64,000 nt of DNA from Effrenium voratum (lineage: Eukaryota > Sar > Dinophyceae > Suessiales > Symbiodiniaceae): contig CAUJNA010002879.1 of the NCBI GenBank assembly GCA_963377175.1, positions 12,501 through 76,500 on the forward strand, written 5' to 3'. Positions 38,135 to 48,500 of this stretch are shown one piece after another (position 1 is the first letter of the stretch; each line of letters starts with the position of its first letter). A program made the position numbers and the translations under genes. The notes below the pieces were generated by a model. The model was not told the DNA's origin. It ran no database searches and saw nothing but the letters and a program-made list of their open reading frames with translations.

Positions 38135-38342
38135 CTAGGTCCCCCAGTAGTGCCCTTTTACCGTTTCTTTATTGGGGGAGGTTTCCCCTACTAAAATAGA
38201 CTACCTGGAGTCTCCATGACCCTTAAAAAATGGGGTCATTACCAAAATAATGGGGGTCATGGACCATTTTTTTTGGATCATGGAGACTCCAGGAACAGAA
38301 AAAAGGGTACCCCTATTCTAACCTCTCCACTGGAGGACCTAG
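38135..38342 (+). repeat. MITE family B interrupted by a family C element
   Basis: The outer element starts CTAGGTCCCCCAGTAG and ends CCACTGGAGGACCTAG. Its middle motif ACTAAAATAGACTACAG is split after GACTA by the family-C element at 38204-38293. Discounting that insert and one TA restores the family-B consensus. Confidence 0.85.
38204..38293. repeat. MITE family C nested in family B
   Basis: 90 bp from CCTGGAGTCTCC to GGAGACTCCAGG, the same perfect 12-bp ends as the copy at 14097-14190. The left flank is TA (38202-38203); the right flank is AA, one change from TA. Inside is GGGTCATTACC...GGGGTCATGGACC. Confidence 0.85.
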
Positions 38343-39644
38343 GATTTCTGTTGAACACCCAACTGACCACCCATCCTTGCCCATTTGCAGGCGGAGTCTG
38401 AAAGCCTGCGGAAGCCCAGGCGTGACTTCTGCCGGGAATCCCTTTTCTTTCCCGGAATTCGGTCCTTTTTTTTGTTTTGCTTTTTTGCTTTTTGGGGTCC
38501 TTTGTTTTTCACCAACCAGGCAAAAAAGATCTCTTTTTTTGCTGGGGTCCTAATTCCAGCCTAGTTTTGGATGGGCTGAAAGATCAAACCACAATAAAAC
38601 CGTTGCCATTTAAGGATGGGTCCAACCATAGGCGAATTCAACAGTCAAATTGTTTCTTGTTGATTTGCGGAAGCCCCATTTTGGATTCTTCTCTCAAGGT
38701 TTAGATACTCTTGTGAAGCCAAAGAGACACCAATCCCGATAGGGTACTTGTCGAGCAGAAAGAAACACGAACGCAGTAGAGGCCTAGAGGGAAGTGAGAT
38801 CCACAGACGCATCCAAAGTTTAACACTTCACATACGCCCAGCCAGGGTTTGTTTGGGTTTAGGGTGGTCAAAACAGGGACCCTTAAAACTGCCCAAGGTG
38901 CCGTTTTGGATGTCCGATGTCCGATGTCCAAATTGGTGTTCGGCTTGTTGATTTGCCACGAAAACATTTAAGAAAGAAGCGCAAGGATCTTGAGCAACGA
39001 ACCGCTTCGGGCTTTGGGATCCATATTTTGGATCTTCCCGACGGGGAAGCATTGTTGGTTACAGGTGGAAAGTCTGGCTGGGGCTTATTGCGACTTAGTG
39101 TTTTGCGGCCGGTCAAAAATTAGCGACTCGTCGTTTTTTTGGGGGGACCCGGCAAATCGTCTGGTGTTCCTTTTGGTTTGGTTCCCCTATGCAGGTCGGA
39201 GTTTCGATTCTCAAGGCCAAGACTGTAGGCCTCTTGGCCTGCCTTGAACCTTTGAGCGCGCCCTTTTTAGACCGCCGCTGCGGTCTGCCCCCAGCCCCGT
39301 GCGGTTTGATTTGGGGTAACCTCAACAAAAAGTCGAGCCAACCCTGCACCTGGTGCAGAACTTTGGTGCATGTTGCCAAGGGATGTTGGGACTTTATAAC
39401 TTTTTGCCAACGAATTTGGGTTTTCCAGGAAACCACTAAAAGTGAGTCACTTTTGGCAGAGCAGATTTCGCAACCGAGATAAGGGGACTTGGTGTCAAGC
39501 GATTTGGCATCACTTCCACCAGCGATCCTGATGCGGAGGGCCTAGCGGCCTAGCAAGTCTGTCATGCTAGCCACTAGCGAGGGCCAGGCTGATTCAAAGT
39601 CGGTGTTTTTTCGTCTGACACATGGGATGGGGGGGGGGTTGGGT
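38343..39644. other. Intergenic, no gene recognised
   Basis: Contains the dispersed phrase GGGGTCC(C)TTTG near 38495. At about 39395-39480 is a repeat segment (AACTTTTTGCCAAC, GGGTTTTCC, CCACTAAAAGTGAGTCACTTTT) that recurs at 45175-45260 and 54955-55025. No frame resembles a known protein. Confidence 0.4.
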
Positions 39645-39960
39645 GGTTTGGTGGGTGGTTTGGGTTGTTTAGGGTTGGTTTGGGTTGGGTATAGGGTTGG
39701 TTTAGAGTTGGCTTGGGGTTGGTTTAGGGTGGGCTTAGGGTGGGTTTAAGGTTGGCTGGTTTAGGGTTGGTTTAGGGTGGGTATAGGGTTAGTTTCGGGT
39801 TGGTGAAGGGTTGGCTAAGGGTTGGTTTACAGTGGGTTTAGGGTGGGTGTTGGGTTGGCTTAGCGTTGGTTTAAGGTTTATTTAGGGTTTGTTTAGGGTT
39901 AGGGTTAAGTGTTAGGGGTGTAGGATTGGTTTAGGGTTGGGGTTTGGGGTTGATTGTGGG
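39645..39960 (+). repeat. Degenerate telomere-like TTTAGGG repeat
   Basis: About 315 bp of G/T-rich sequence dominated by GGTTTAGGGTTGG, GGTTTAGGGTGGG and GGGTTAGGGTT variants. TTTAGGG is the plant-type telomere unit also reported for dinoflagellates, but here the spacing is irregular and unique-looking sequence lies on both sides, so it is interstitial. A weaker relative is at 44262-44450. Confidence 0.7.
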
Positions 39961-40137
39961 TTGAGTTGTCAGTTGTCCTACGTGTCGGGATGCAAGGGTG
40001 CGAGTTCAGGGGAGTCTGGGGACCGTAGCAGCAGGGTGTGGGCTCCGGGCTCGGGGTTGAGCCGCAAAAATGGGGAACAAAACCCTACCCTTGGGGGGGG
40101 GGGGGGGGTTGGTGGCCTGGGGACTGGAAAAAGAAAT

Positions 40138-40138
40138 A

Positions 40139-40172
<34 letters not shown>
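40138..40172. repeat. (TA)n microsatellite
   Basis: AATATATATATATATATATGTATATATATATATAT-type tract. Other TA tracts: 8009-8028, 12263-12282, 43557-43572, 44785-44806, 46058-46092 and 61906-61921. A G-run of about 16 lies at 40094-40109. Confidence 0.9.
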
Positions 40173-40354
40173 GTATACGTGTATGTATTCGACAAATATG
40201 CAAACTTGTATATACATAAGACCAGTACACATATTGATGTACACGACTTGTGCGGTATTCAACCGCAGGTCGACCAGGGCAGCGCTTCTCGAGAAGCGCT
40301 TCGCCGCTCTCACACGGGACCGGGGAGTGAGACTGTCTTTGGCTATAACTGCTC

Positions 40355-40461
40355 CCATTTGCTGAACAATATGAGTCATGTTCCTCTGTCTTTTCTTCAG
40401 GGAATCTATCACTAGTGGAATTGTGGTTTTCTTTCTTTTTCCAGGGGACTTAAGCAAATGG
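40355..40461 (+). repeat. MITE-like element, family D
   Basis: CCATTTGCTGAACAATATG left, CAGGGAATCTATCACTAGTGGAA core, CCAGGGGACTTAAGCAAATGG right. Confidence 0.75.
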
Positions 40462-40872
40462 AAGATTGGGAGTCCTCCCCAAGGCATGTTGTGGATTTCT
40501 GGGTTCTAAATAGCCCCTGGCCCATGTTTTACTTCCCTAAAGGAAACCAAACAGGGAGGGATGTGGTTTGTTTTTTTCCACCCCTTATGTAAAAGAGCAT
40601 CCACATGTTGTGCCTTATATGTTGTTCAAACCACGGGGAATTGTGGACAACCCTTCCGGGCGTGTTGCCGAGACCTATGTGGTCTTTCTCATGTTCGATG
40701 GGTGAACCGGCCCTGGCAGGTTTGGGTTTCTTGGCGAAGCCAAGCATTTGGGTCAAAACCAATGGGTCACCCATCTTGGTTGGTAGGTGAATTCACCACC
40801 CATTTTAGGCTTCCAAATTTTACTGGGGATTTGGATGTTTAACCGATTTGGCTTTTGACCCACAGCCATGTG

Positions 40873-41053
40873 GTGGCGAAGCCAGCCATCCGGTTAGCTT
40901 TGTAGATCCTTTCAGTGTTTAGTGGCTGGATTTCAATTCAACCCACTAAAAGTTCCTTAGCTTTTTAGATCCTTTTAGTGTTCAGTGGCTGGATTTCAAT
41001 TCAACCCACTAAAATTTTCGCGGGGGGTCGATCCGAAAACGGGCAGCCCAGTT
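40873..41053 (+). repeat. Short repeat family F with internal duplication
   Basis: The TTTTAGTGTTTAGTGGCTGGATTTCAATTCAACCCACTAAAA segment is present twice (about 40905-40952 and 40965-41015), then the usual CGCGGGGGGTCG...GGGCAGCCCAG ending. Confidence 0.65.
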
Positions 41054-41299
41054 ATTTTCAGCAGTGCCCCTTCAAGGAGACTCAGTTGTCCAGCGAAGCG
41101 ACGTTTGACCTAGTTTCCCAAGTTTGGCCCATTTTTAGTTATGGCCCCAAAAGTTTTTAGTTTGTTTAGCCCCAAAAGTTTTCTTTAGTTTTTAGTTAGT
41201 CATTTTTAGTTTGGAAAACCGTTTATTTCTAGGTCCTTTGGGTAAGTGAGGGAAAGCAAACACGACATGTCAGCAATAGATGAATTGGCGGTCGACTTG

Positions 41300-41415
41300 A
41301 TCTGGGTGAATTATAGTTACCTCACACAACCAAAATTCCCAAATGGTGGTTTATGTGGGGAATAGCCCCCCAACCACCAAACATTTCAGGTTTGTGAAAT
41401 ATATTGAAATCGTAT
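41300..41415 (+). repeat. MITE-like element, family H (ATCTGGGTGAATTA)
   Basis: Left end ATCTGGGTGAATTA and internal AAATGGTGGTTTATGTGGGGAATAGCCCCC are shared with the copy at 51857-51975. The right end is degraded. Confidence 0.55.
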
Positions 41416-41759
41416 GCTGCAACAGGTTCGACCTGAACGCACAGCAGCACGGCCAGCTTTCACCTTTGTGCCTGGACCAATGCTTCGAAACAAGCGGGTG
41501 GCTCGGAATCTGAATGCGGCTGCGGCAGCTGAATCACCCAACAAGGTGTCAACATCTTCCCATGAGAAGGAGTATGATGACACTAATCCCGTGGCTTGAC
41601 AAAATGCGTGCCGTCTGGGAAGGACCATCGATGCAAGGTGCGAAGAGCAGGAATAGCGCCTACAGAGGTTTTGGGGGGCACCGACCCGCCCTGGCAAGAA
41701 ACAAGGTGCAGCTTTCAGGCGTTTAAAGGCCAGAAGCCCTAAGCCATGGTCAGTGGGAC

Positions 41760-41867
41760 CTAGGCCCCTTAGAGAGGTGCCCTTCCCCTTTTTTGGTGCC
41801 CCTACGAAAATAGACAGAACAAAGTTGGTATCATTATTCTAACCTACCTCTCTACTGGAGGACCTAG
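41760..41867 (+). repeat. MITE-like element, family B
   Basis: CTAGGCCCC left (diverged), CGAAAATAGACAGA middle, CTCTCTACTGGAGGACCTAG right. Another copy follows 115 bp later. Confidence 0.65.
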
Positions 41868-41980
41868 GGACATGTCCCCGTGCAGCCCTCCAGAAACCCA
41901 TGGAAACGGCCGGTTTTCGAAAAGAACGATGGTTGGAAATAATGGAGAATCAACCCTTTTTGGAGTGAATGTTGTCAACT

Positions 41981-42082
41981 GGGTCCCCCAGTAGTGCCCT
42001 TTTACCCTTCTTTTGGGGAGGGTTCCCCTACTAATATAGACTACAGAAAAAAAGGGTACCCTTTTTCAACTGGAGGACCTAG
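41981..42082 (+). repeat. MITE-like element, family B
   Basis: GGTCCCCCAGTAGTGCCC left, GGTTCCCCTACTAATATAGACTACAG middle, CAACTGGAGGACCTAG right. Confidence 0.75.
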
Positions 42083-42376
42083 AGACTTGAAACCAAGAGT
42101 CTTTGGGAAATCTGGTGGGTTTCTTGGGGGAACCAATCGGGTTTTATGGCCCCTTCATGCTTTTTGTTTTTGTCACTTTTGCTTATCGTGGTTTAGTGGG
42201 AATTCCCCACTTAACTGCTTTTTATTATTATTCCCCTTCCAACGTCAACCAAGTCTTTGGGGGGTTCTTACAAGCAGACGAGCCACCGAGGCCGAGCGCC
42301 TCCGCGGCTTTGTCCGAAGTTTCGGCGAAGGCCGGGAAGAGAACCCAGGCCTAATGGGAGGTGATGAAAATGGGTA

Positions 42377-42481
42377 CCCCCTACTCCAGATACCCGTTTT
42401 TTTAAAGGGTATGTTTTAACCTGGGTTGCAGTAGAGGGTCGGCATCATACCCTAAAAAAAGAGGGTATTTGGAGTAGGGGG
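42377..42481 (+). repeat. MITE-like element, family A, short form
   Basis: CCCCCTACTCCAGATACCC and GGGTATTTGGAGTAGGGGG termini intact, but the GTAAATACC segment is missing, giving 105 bp instead of about 135. Confidence 0.75.
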
Positions 42482-43037
42482 TATTTGTCTCCTTTTGGAG
42501 TTGGTACTCCTTTTTGTTAGTTAGTTTTCAAGGGAAACCAAGAACGAGCAAAACACCACCCATTTTGAGGGGTCCCCCAAAAACAGACACACCCAAATGG
42601 CTATGTCTTTTTAGGCCCCCCCCCCGGAAAAAAAGAGAGAAAGAAGGCGGTTTCTTTTTGGCTTGCCCAAGCAAAACCACCCAAAAAGGGGTATACCCTC
42701 AGAAAGAGAGAGAGAGAGAGACAGGAATCGGTCCCGTATGGATTTGCCGCATGTGGTTTCCCAAATGCAAAGTAAGAAGGGTCCGTGGTTCGCAACATGT
42801 GTGAAAAATAGGGATGGTCCCCAAATACGTGGCTCAAGTCTTTGAGATGATCTTCAGGATGCTTCCTTTCCAGTGACTTTTTTTCACCCCAAGGTTCCCT
42901 GGCATCACAGCGGGACTTTCCATTTTTTTTCTCCCACCGCCGGAACAAATTGAGCGGCGACCCCAAGATTTGAGCAAGACTCACAAAGATGGGTGACCAC
43001 CGAAAACCAAGACTCCTCTCATAAGAAATCCAACTTA
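42482..43037. other. Intergenic, no gene recognised
   Basis: An AG-rich tract with (GA)n at 42703-42721 and a C-run at 42616-42625. Upstream, 42262-42352 (before the family-A copy) has an islet reading RATEAERLRGFVRSFGEGRE in one frame. No gene model. Confidence 0.35.
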
Positions 43038-43150
43038 CCCCCGCCCCGGAACCTCCAAACCCACTTTTTCTAGGGTATTTTTTGGAAAACCGATCGGTTT
43101 TTCAAGGTAAATACCTCTTTTTTTTTAGTAGAGGGTCGACATGATACCCT
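43038..43150 (+). repeat. Partial family A element
   Basis: The CCACTTTTTCTAGGGTATTTTTTGG, GTAAATACC and TTTAGTAGAGGGTCGACATGATACCC core is present; both terminal repeats are diverged or absent. Confidence 0.6.
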
Positions 43151-43489
43151 TTACATCTGGGGTAGACTTAGGATGCATTTTACATTTTACGAGCGACTCA
43201 ATGTGAAGCAAACACTAAATCTAAAATATACATTCTACAACTGGGCCTGACTCTAATCTGTCATAAGACTCCAACTTATCTTCCCTCGGTCAATTTACTT
43301 CAGGTAAATGGTGGCCGAGGCTTGCAACATGCTTTGCGTTTGCCACCATAGGTTCCCTTGGCCTTGGGTAAAAGGTTCTTGGTCGTCGTTTCCCAATTGA
43401 GATCGCAGGGTCTCTTGGAATGCCTTGTGATTGTACACGCCCGCGATGGTGCACGCCCGGAACTGGTCAAATAGTTGGTTTTGCAGCTT

Positions 43490-44890
43490 CCGTTTGCTTA
43501 AGAACATGTTCTAGTTTTCCCTTGTTAGTTTTAAAGGGAATCTATCGCTACTGGAAATATATATATATATATGTTTCTCCTTTCGCTTGTTGGTTTTAAG
43601 GGCAATCTATCACTACTGGACATATTGATTGTTTTTCTTCTCCTTTCCCTTGTTGGTTTTGAGGGGAATGTATCACTAATGGACATATAGTTTGTTTTTC
43701 TTCTACTTTCCCTGGTTGGTTTTAAGGGGAATCTATCACTACTGGACATATGGTTTGTTTTTCTTCTCCTTCCCTTGTTGGTTTCAGGGGGATGTATCAC
43801 TACTGGAAATATTGTTTGTGTTTCCTCTCCTTTCCCTTGTTGGTTTTGAGGGGAATGTATCACTACTGGAAGTAGTGTTTGTGTTTCTTCTCCTTTCCCT
43901 GGAAAGGGTGTTTTTTTTTGCCTAGCCCTGGCACAGGGCCAACCCTGGCAGGTGCTTGGTTGGTTGGTTGGTTGGTTGGTTGGTTGGTTGGTTGGTTGGT
44001 TGGTTGGTTGGTTGGTTGGTTGGTTGGTTGGTTGGTTGGTTGGTTGGTCGTCGGGGGGTTGGTGGCCCAACACGCATACGCCCCCCTGCCAGTTCGAGAC
44101 CAAGTTCATGTGCGAACTCGAGCCGTGGAAAGCCAAGTGGGCAGAAAAGGCCTTCAAGCCAAATTTCTTCTTCAAAGACATGCGGGATTTGCACCGGTTC
44201 AGGCCCTGCATCGTTTTAACATCCTCAGCATCGTTTTCAACATCCTCGGCATCACCAGGTTTTGTTTTGGGCTGGGTTTAGGGTGGGTTCTAGGTTGGCT
44301 CAGGGTCGGCTCTCGATGGGTTCCAAACCTATTGAGAGCAAATTTGGGGGTGGCTGTGCTTGCAGCAGATGGTTTAGTGCTGGTTTATGGTGGGGCTTCT
44401 TGGGGTTGGTCTCAGGTAGGTTTAGGGCTGGTTTCGGGTGGTTTTAAAATTGGCTGCAGCCATGGCTGTGTTTAAGCCCACTTGGGTAGTTTAAAGGGAA
44501 TCTATTGCTACTGGAAATATGTTTTTTTTTTTTCTTCTCCTTTCCCTTGTTGTTTTTTAAAGGGAATCTATCGCTACTGCAAAAAGTGTTTGTTTGCTTT
44601 TCTCCTTTCCTTTGTTGGTTTTAGGGGGAACTTCTGACTATTGGACATATTGTTTGTTTTTCTTCTCCTTTCCCTTGTTGGTATGCAGGGGAATCTATCA
44701 CTACTGGACATATTGTTTGTTTTTCTTCTCCTTTTCCTTGTTGGTTTTGTAGGGAATCTAGTTCTACTGGACATAAACAAATCGATATATATATATATAT
44801 ATATATTTGTTTTCAGGGGGAATAGCACATGTTTCTTGTAAAGGGAATCTATCTCTACTGGATTTTTGTTTCCAGGGGCTTAGCAAATGG
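43490..44890 (+). repeat. Giant family D element with amplified core
   Basis: Begins CCGTTTGCTTAAGAACATG and ends CAGGGGCTTAGCAAATGG, the normal family-D termini, but is about 1.4 kb rather than about 105 bp. The core CCCTTGTTGGTTTT, GGGAATCTATCACTACTGGA and CATATTGTTTGTTTTTCTTC is repeated about a dozen times at roughly 70-bp spacing. The array is interrupted at 43917-44490 by unrelated sequence with (TTGG)n and telomere-like repeats. No protein is encoded; long open frames here are products of the repeat period. Confidence 0.8.
43956..44048 (+). repeat. (TTGG)n microsatellite, about 23 units
   Basis: Uninterrupted TTGG repeats of about 93 bp inside the expanded family-D array. They create spurious GWLV-type and PTNQ-type frames. 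Confidence 0.95.
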
Positions 44891-44909
44891 AAGGCAGGGG
44901 TTCATCACA

Positions 44910-45048
44910 CCCCCTACTCCAAATACCAACTTGTTCTAGGGTCTTTTTGGGAAAAACCAGGGTTTTCAAGGTAGATACCGATCCCTTTTGTAGCAGAGGG
45001 TCGACATGAAGCCCGAGAAAAAAGAAGCCGGGTATTTGGAGTCGGGGG
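44910..45048 (+). repeat. MITE-like element, family A
   Basis: CCCCCTACTCCAAATACC left, TTTTGTAGCAGAGGGTCGACATGA core, GGGTATTTGGAGTCGGGGG right. Starts 20 bp after the giant family-D element. Confidence 0.75.
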
Positions 45049-45082
45049 TATCACTCTTGAGGCTTCTGAACTTAAACAACCT

Positions 45083-45142
45083 CCATTTGCTTAAGTTCTA
45101 TTATTATTTGCCCCTGTTGGTTTTAAAGGGCATCTATGACTA
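45083..45142 (+). repeat. Truncated family D element
   Basis: CCATTTGCTTAAG, then CCCCTGTTGGTTTTAAAGGGCATCTATGACTACT. The right half is missing and is followed by the CCACTAAAAGTTAGTCACTTTT repeat. Confidence 0.6.
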
Positions 45143-45738
45143 CTCTTTGGTGCATTTTGCTTGGCTGTTAGAACTTTAACTTTTTGCTAACTGATGGGTT
45201 TTCCACTAAACCACTAAAAGTTAGTCACTTTTAGCAGGGGAGCAGATTTCGCAACCGAGTACTGGTATTTGGAGTCGGGGGAATACGATCAGCCTTTGCT
45301 TTCACGGCCAGGCGGACTGCCGGCGCCCATCTCCGAAGCGGCGCTGGAGCCGCCGCCCTGCACCCAGTTGCGCCTTTGCTGGCGCCCGAAAGTGGTAGCA
45401 TTTGGGGCGTTAAGGGGCGAAATATAATTCAAGTACCAATAGGTGTCTTTCGTATTTTGGTTCCAAATTTTGGCAATTTGGGCTAAGTTTTCCCATTATA
45501 GTCGTCTTCTATTTGGCTAAAGTTGTTTTGAAAGGAACCCGCAGGCCCTTAGAGCAGGAGAACCGAGCCAAAACGGGTTGCAGGGGAGCGGTAGGTTTTG
45601 CGCTCCTTAGTGCCGAACAAAAGGCAGTTCCCCTCAAAATGGCTGTGAACTGGGTTATTTATGGCTTCTGTTTAAGCAAAGAACCTATGTCTTCCTTGTG
45701 CCCACTATGCACCGAGATGGACGAGTCATTCGCATCGT
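45143..45738. other. Intergenic with one exon-like islet
   Basis: 45302-45397 is GC-rich and reads LPAPISEAALEPPPCTQLRL in one + frame. 45513-45755 holds an 80-codon frame of no recognised family. Neither is supported as a gene. Confidence 0.3.
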
Positions 45739-45835
45739 ATCTGGGTGAGGTATAAAGACCTCACACGACCTCACCCCCAATGGTGGTTTATTTCAGGCTG
45801 GTGAAATATTTTAATTCACCCAGATTGTATCCTAG
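45739..45835 (+). repeat. MITE-like element, family H
   Basis: ATCTGGGTGAGGTATAAAGACC left, AATGGTGGTTTATTTCAGGCTGGTGAAATATT middle, AATTCACCCAGAT right, a clear inverted pair of ends. Confidence 0.75.
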
Positions 45836-47575
45836 GGCAGGTCCGCTTGGTAGGGGTTGCAAGATGAGTTTTGACAGGGCTTTTGACGGACCGCTATGTC
45901 AAGCCCAAGCGAGCTGAAACAGAGGTGACTCGCCAAAACGGCAAATGCAATCCTGACTTCACCAAGAGGCGGATGCAACCTTACCTATGAAGGTTTCTTT
46001 CCTGGATTCCAGCGAGAATTGCGGATTACACTTCACCCAGAATGTCGCAATTCAGGATATATATATGTCTAAATATATATATATATATATATGTACACAA
46101 TCTAATGCCGATTGTGAACCCAGCTCGGCAACAGGTCGGTCGCCTTTCTGAGGCCCAGCAGCCCATCTCTACAGCCGCGAGATGCGGTTGAGGGCATGGC
46201 CGAGGCGCGGTCTGAGGGTTTGGACATGACCCTTTTGATCGTTTTCCAAGAAAAGGAATGGCCTTGCGACCTCCGACTGGAATGGCAGGCGCAGGCAAGC
46301 AGTCTGAGACACCCTAAATTTCCTTGCCCCCATTGCAAGAATGGCCTTGCGACCCAATTCAGATGACAATCCTTACGTAAACAATGATGGTTACGCAGGG
46401 CTTCTTAAAGGATACATGTTGCCCATTTGAAACATGGCTTTTTCCACCAAAATAAAGGGACACCGCCATTGACAAGGCAATGCTCAGGTGTATAATGTAA
46501 GGTCCCTGCCTTAATGGTGGTTTGAACCCCAGGGAACATGAGTCAGGTTAATGCTTTGACCTTGTTCCTGCCATGGGCAAATTTGCCATGGAGCCCACAA
46601 AAAACTGGAAATAATAGGATTTTGCTTGGTTCCACTGGTTCCACCTTCATTTGCAGAGTAACTTCTGATGATTGACCAAATTGCTTAATTCAGCATCCCA
46701 CAAGGGAAGCATTCTATCTCCATTTTGTTTGGCTTCGCACCAAAGCAAGAGGTTCTAAGTTTTGGGCCTGGTGCAACCGGGCCTAGAAGCCAATCGTTTG
46801 GAGCTTTTGTGTGCGGAAATTGTGCCAATGGGCCGCTTGATGGGCCCTTTCTCTCCGATGTTATGTGGTATGAAAATGGGTAGTAATATACTGCTTCCTC
46901 GTTGTTGGGTTGACCAGCAGCAGCAAGTGAGGCGTTTAACTTCCTTTAGTACGAATTTGGAGCAGCGTAAGTACGATATGGGAGGCTTTCAGTTTGTTGC
47001 GAGTCCCATGTGCAATGCTTCGCATTAGACAATGGAAGTAGGGGACATAGAGTCGTTTGAAATGCAGGAAGGCAACGCCAATTTTCAACTGGCCTCAATT
47101 CGCTTCCGGGCGGGGAATGTATTCTATAGGCATGGACATGTTGATTGAGCACCGAACACTGGGCAAGGAAGAGCAATGTGGAGGGCGAAACCGATGCCCA
47201 AATGGACAACTCGATTCGGGGACAAGAACATTGTGAGGAAGTATCAGCAGACAAACATGCCCTCTGCAAGCATTTGGACTACCGTCTACACCTCATCCAA
47301 TTTGTTTTTTGTCACTAAAAACCATTGAGAGCTAAGAGCCGTCAGCATGATCTTGGCAAGCGACGACAGCTCGCTCGGTCTGTTTCAATGTGCACCTGAG
47401 TTGTGCGTCTTGGATGGCGCCTGGAGTTGTGCGTCTTGGATGGCGCCTGAACATGTGGAACCCGTGAAGATGTTTGTTGCCTTGCTCTCCTCGGCAAGCA
47501 AAAACGACAGGCCGAATTGCTTGCGTCAATTTTCCGCAGAGGCTAATCTGCAGTAATGTCTTCCACCTTGCATAA
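45836..47575. other. Intergenic, no gene recognised
   Basis: (TA)n at 46058-46092. A local 22-bp duplication (GTTGTGCGTCTTGGATGGCGCC) at about 47401 and 47425. Frames are short and of unlike composition. Confidence 0.4.
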
Positions 47576-47710
47576 CCCCCCTATATACTCCAGATACCCG
47601 CTTTGTTTAGGGTATTTTCGAAAACCCGGGTTTCCGGAAGGTAGTTACCTCCTTTTTTAGTAGAGGGTCGGCAGCATACCCTAAAAAAGGAGGGTATTTG
47701 GAGTAGGGGG
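47576..47710 (+). repeat. MITE-like element, family A
   Basis: CCCCCCTATATACTCCAGATACCC left (an extra ATA), TTTAGTAGAGGGTCGGCAGCATACCC core, GGGTATTTGGAGTAGGGGG right. Confidence 0.75.
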
Positions 47711-47967
47711 ACTCAGCCATAGACAGTGCCGCACTCACTGTATGGATCATGCTTCAGCGAGTGCAAGCTTTCACTGCTGCATGCCTGTGGCAAAGCTGTG
47801 TTGACCGAGCAACAGCGACCTGTGTTCTTTCGTGGTGAGGTTTGCTAGATATTCCAATTCCGTTTAGGGAAGAGGGCAACAGCCCTGGTTGTTCTCCAAC
47901 TGTTGCTGATGTACCTGCAGGGTACTCCTCAGATTGACATGGAACCCAAAAACATCATTTCTAGCTT

Positions 47968-48062
47968 CCATTTGGCTAAGAATATGTTTTTTCCCTGTTG
48001 GTGTTAAAGGGAATCTATCACTACTGGATTTCGTTTTCTTCCCAGGGGACTGAAGCAAATGG
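47968..48062 (+). repeat. MITE-like element, family D
   Basis: CCATTTGGCTAAGAATATG left, CCCTGTTGGTGTTAAAGGGAATCTATCACTACTGG core, CCAGGGGACTGAAGCAAATGG right. Confidence 0.8.
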
Positions 48063-48500
48063 TCTCCCTTTGGGGCTGGGTGCTATCGCCCGCCAAGTTT
48101 CTCAGGCGCCTGATTTGCGGAACATGTCCTTCGAAGACTGGCTTGCTGCTCGGCCACAGGTTCCATGCGCCACATCCAACACCTGGATGGAAGCTATTGA
48201 GCAGGGGACAGTCCCCTGGCCAGTGATATTCGCCCTTCCGGTTCTTAACGTCTTGAGCAGACTTGTCACATACCAGGCTTGATCATGACTCGTGTATCCC
48301 TCTGGTGCAGAGTGCTACCAAGGCTGCTTTGGACACATCCGGTGCAGCACTGTGCTACGTGTCTGCCGCTGAGCAGTGTGTCTTGGCGCACAGCAGACTT
48401 GGCATGTCGCCCAGCGTAGGCTTCGCGGAGAAGAAGCCCCGTCAGAAACCAAACGCGGAGTTCTGTTCGCGTGGCCTCAGCTCCTGGTTGAATTCCTGAA
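48063..48500 (+). other. Possible exon(s) or captured gene fragment
   Basis: Directly after a family-D element the + frame 48063-48282 reads LGLGAIARQVSQAPDLRNMS, FEDWLAARPQVPCATSNTWM and VPWPVIFALPVLNVLSRLV, more protein-like than its surroundings. An overlapping frame (48300-48499) continues with AALDTSGAALCYVSAAEQCV. No family recognised and no start. It could be an exon of a host gene, a pseudogene fragment, or chance. Confidence 0.3.

Noticed and set aside
39645..39960. A true chromosome end
   Set aside because: Units are irregular and ordinary sequence continues on both sides.
43879..44219. Long frames of GWLVGWLV and PTNQPTNQ repeats
   Set aside because: Direct translations of the (TTGG)n tract; open on both strands because the 4-bp unit lacks stops.
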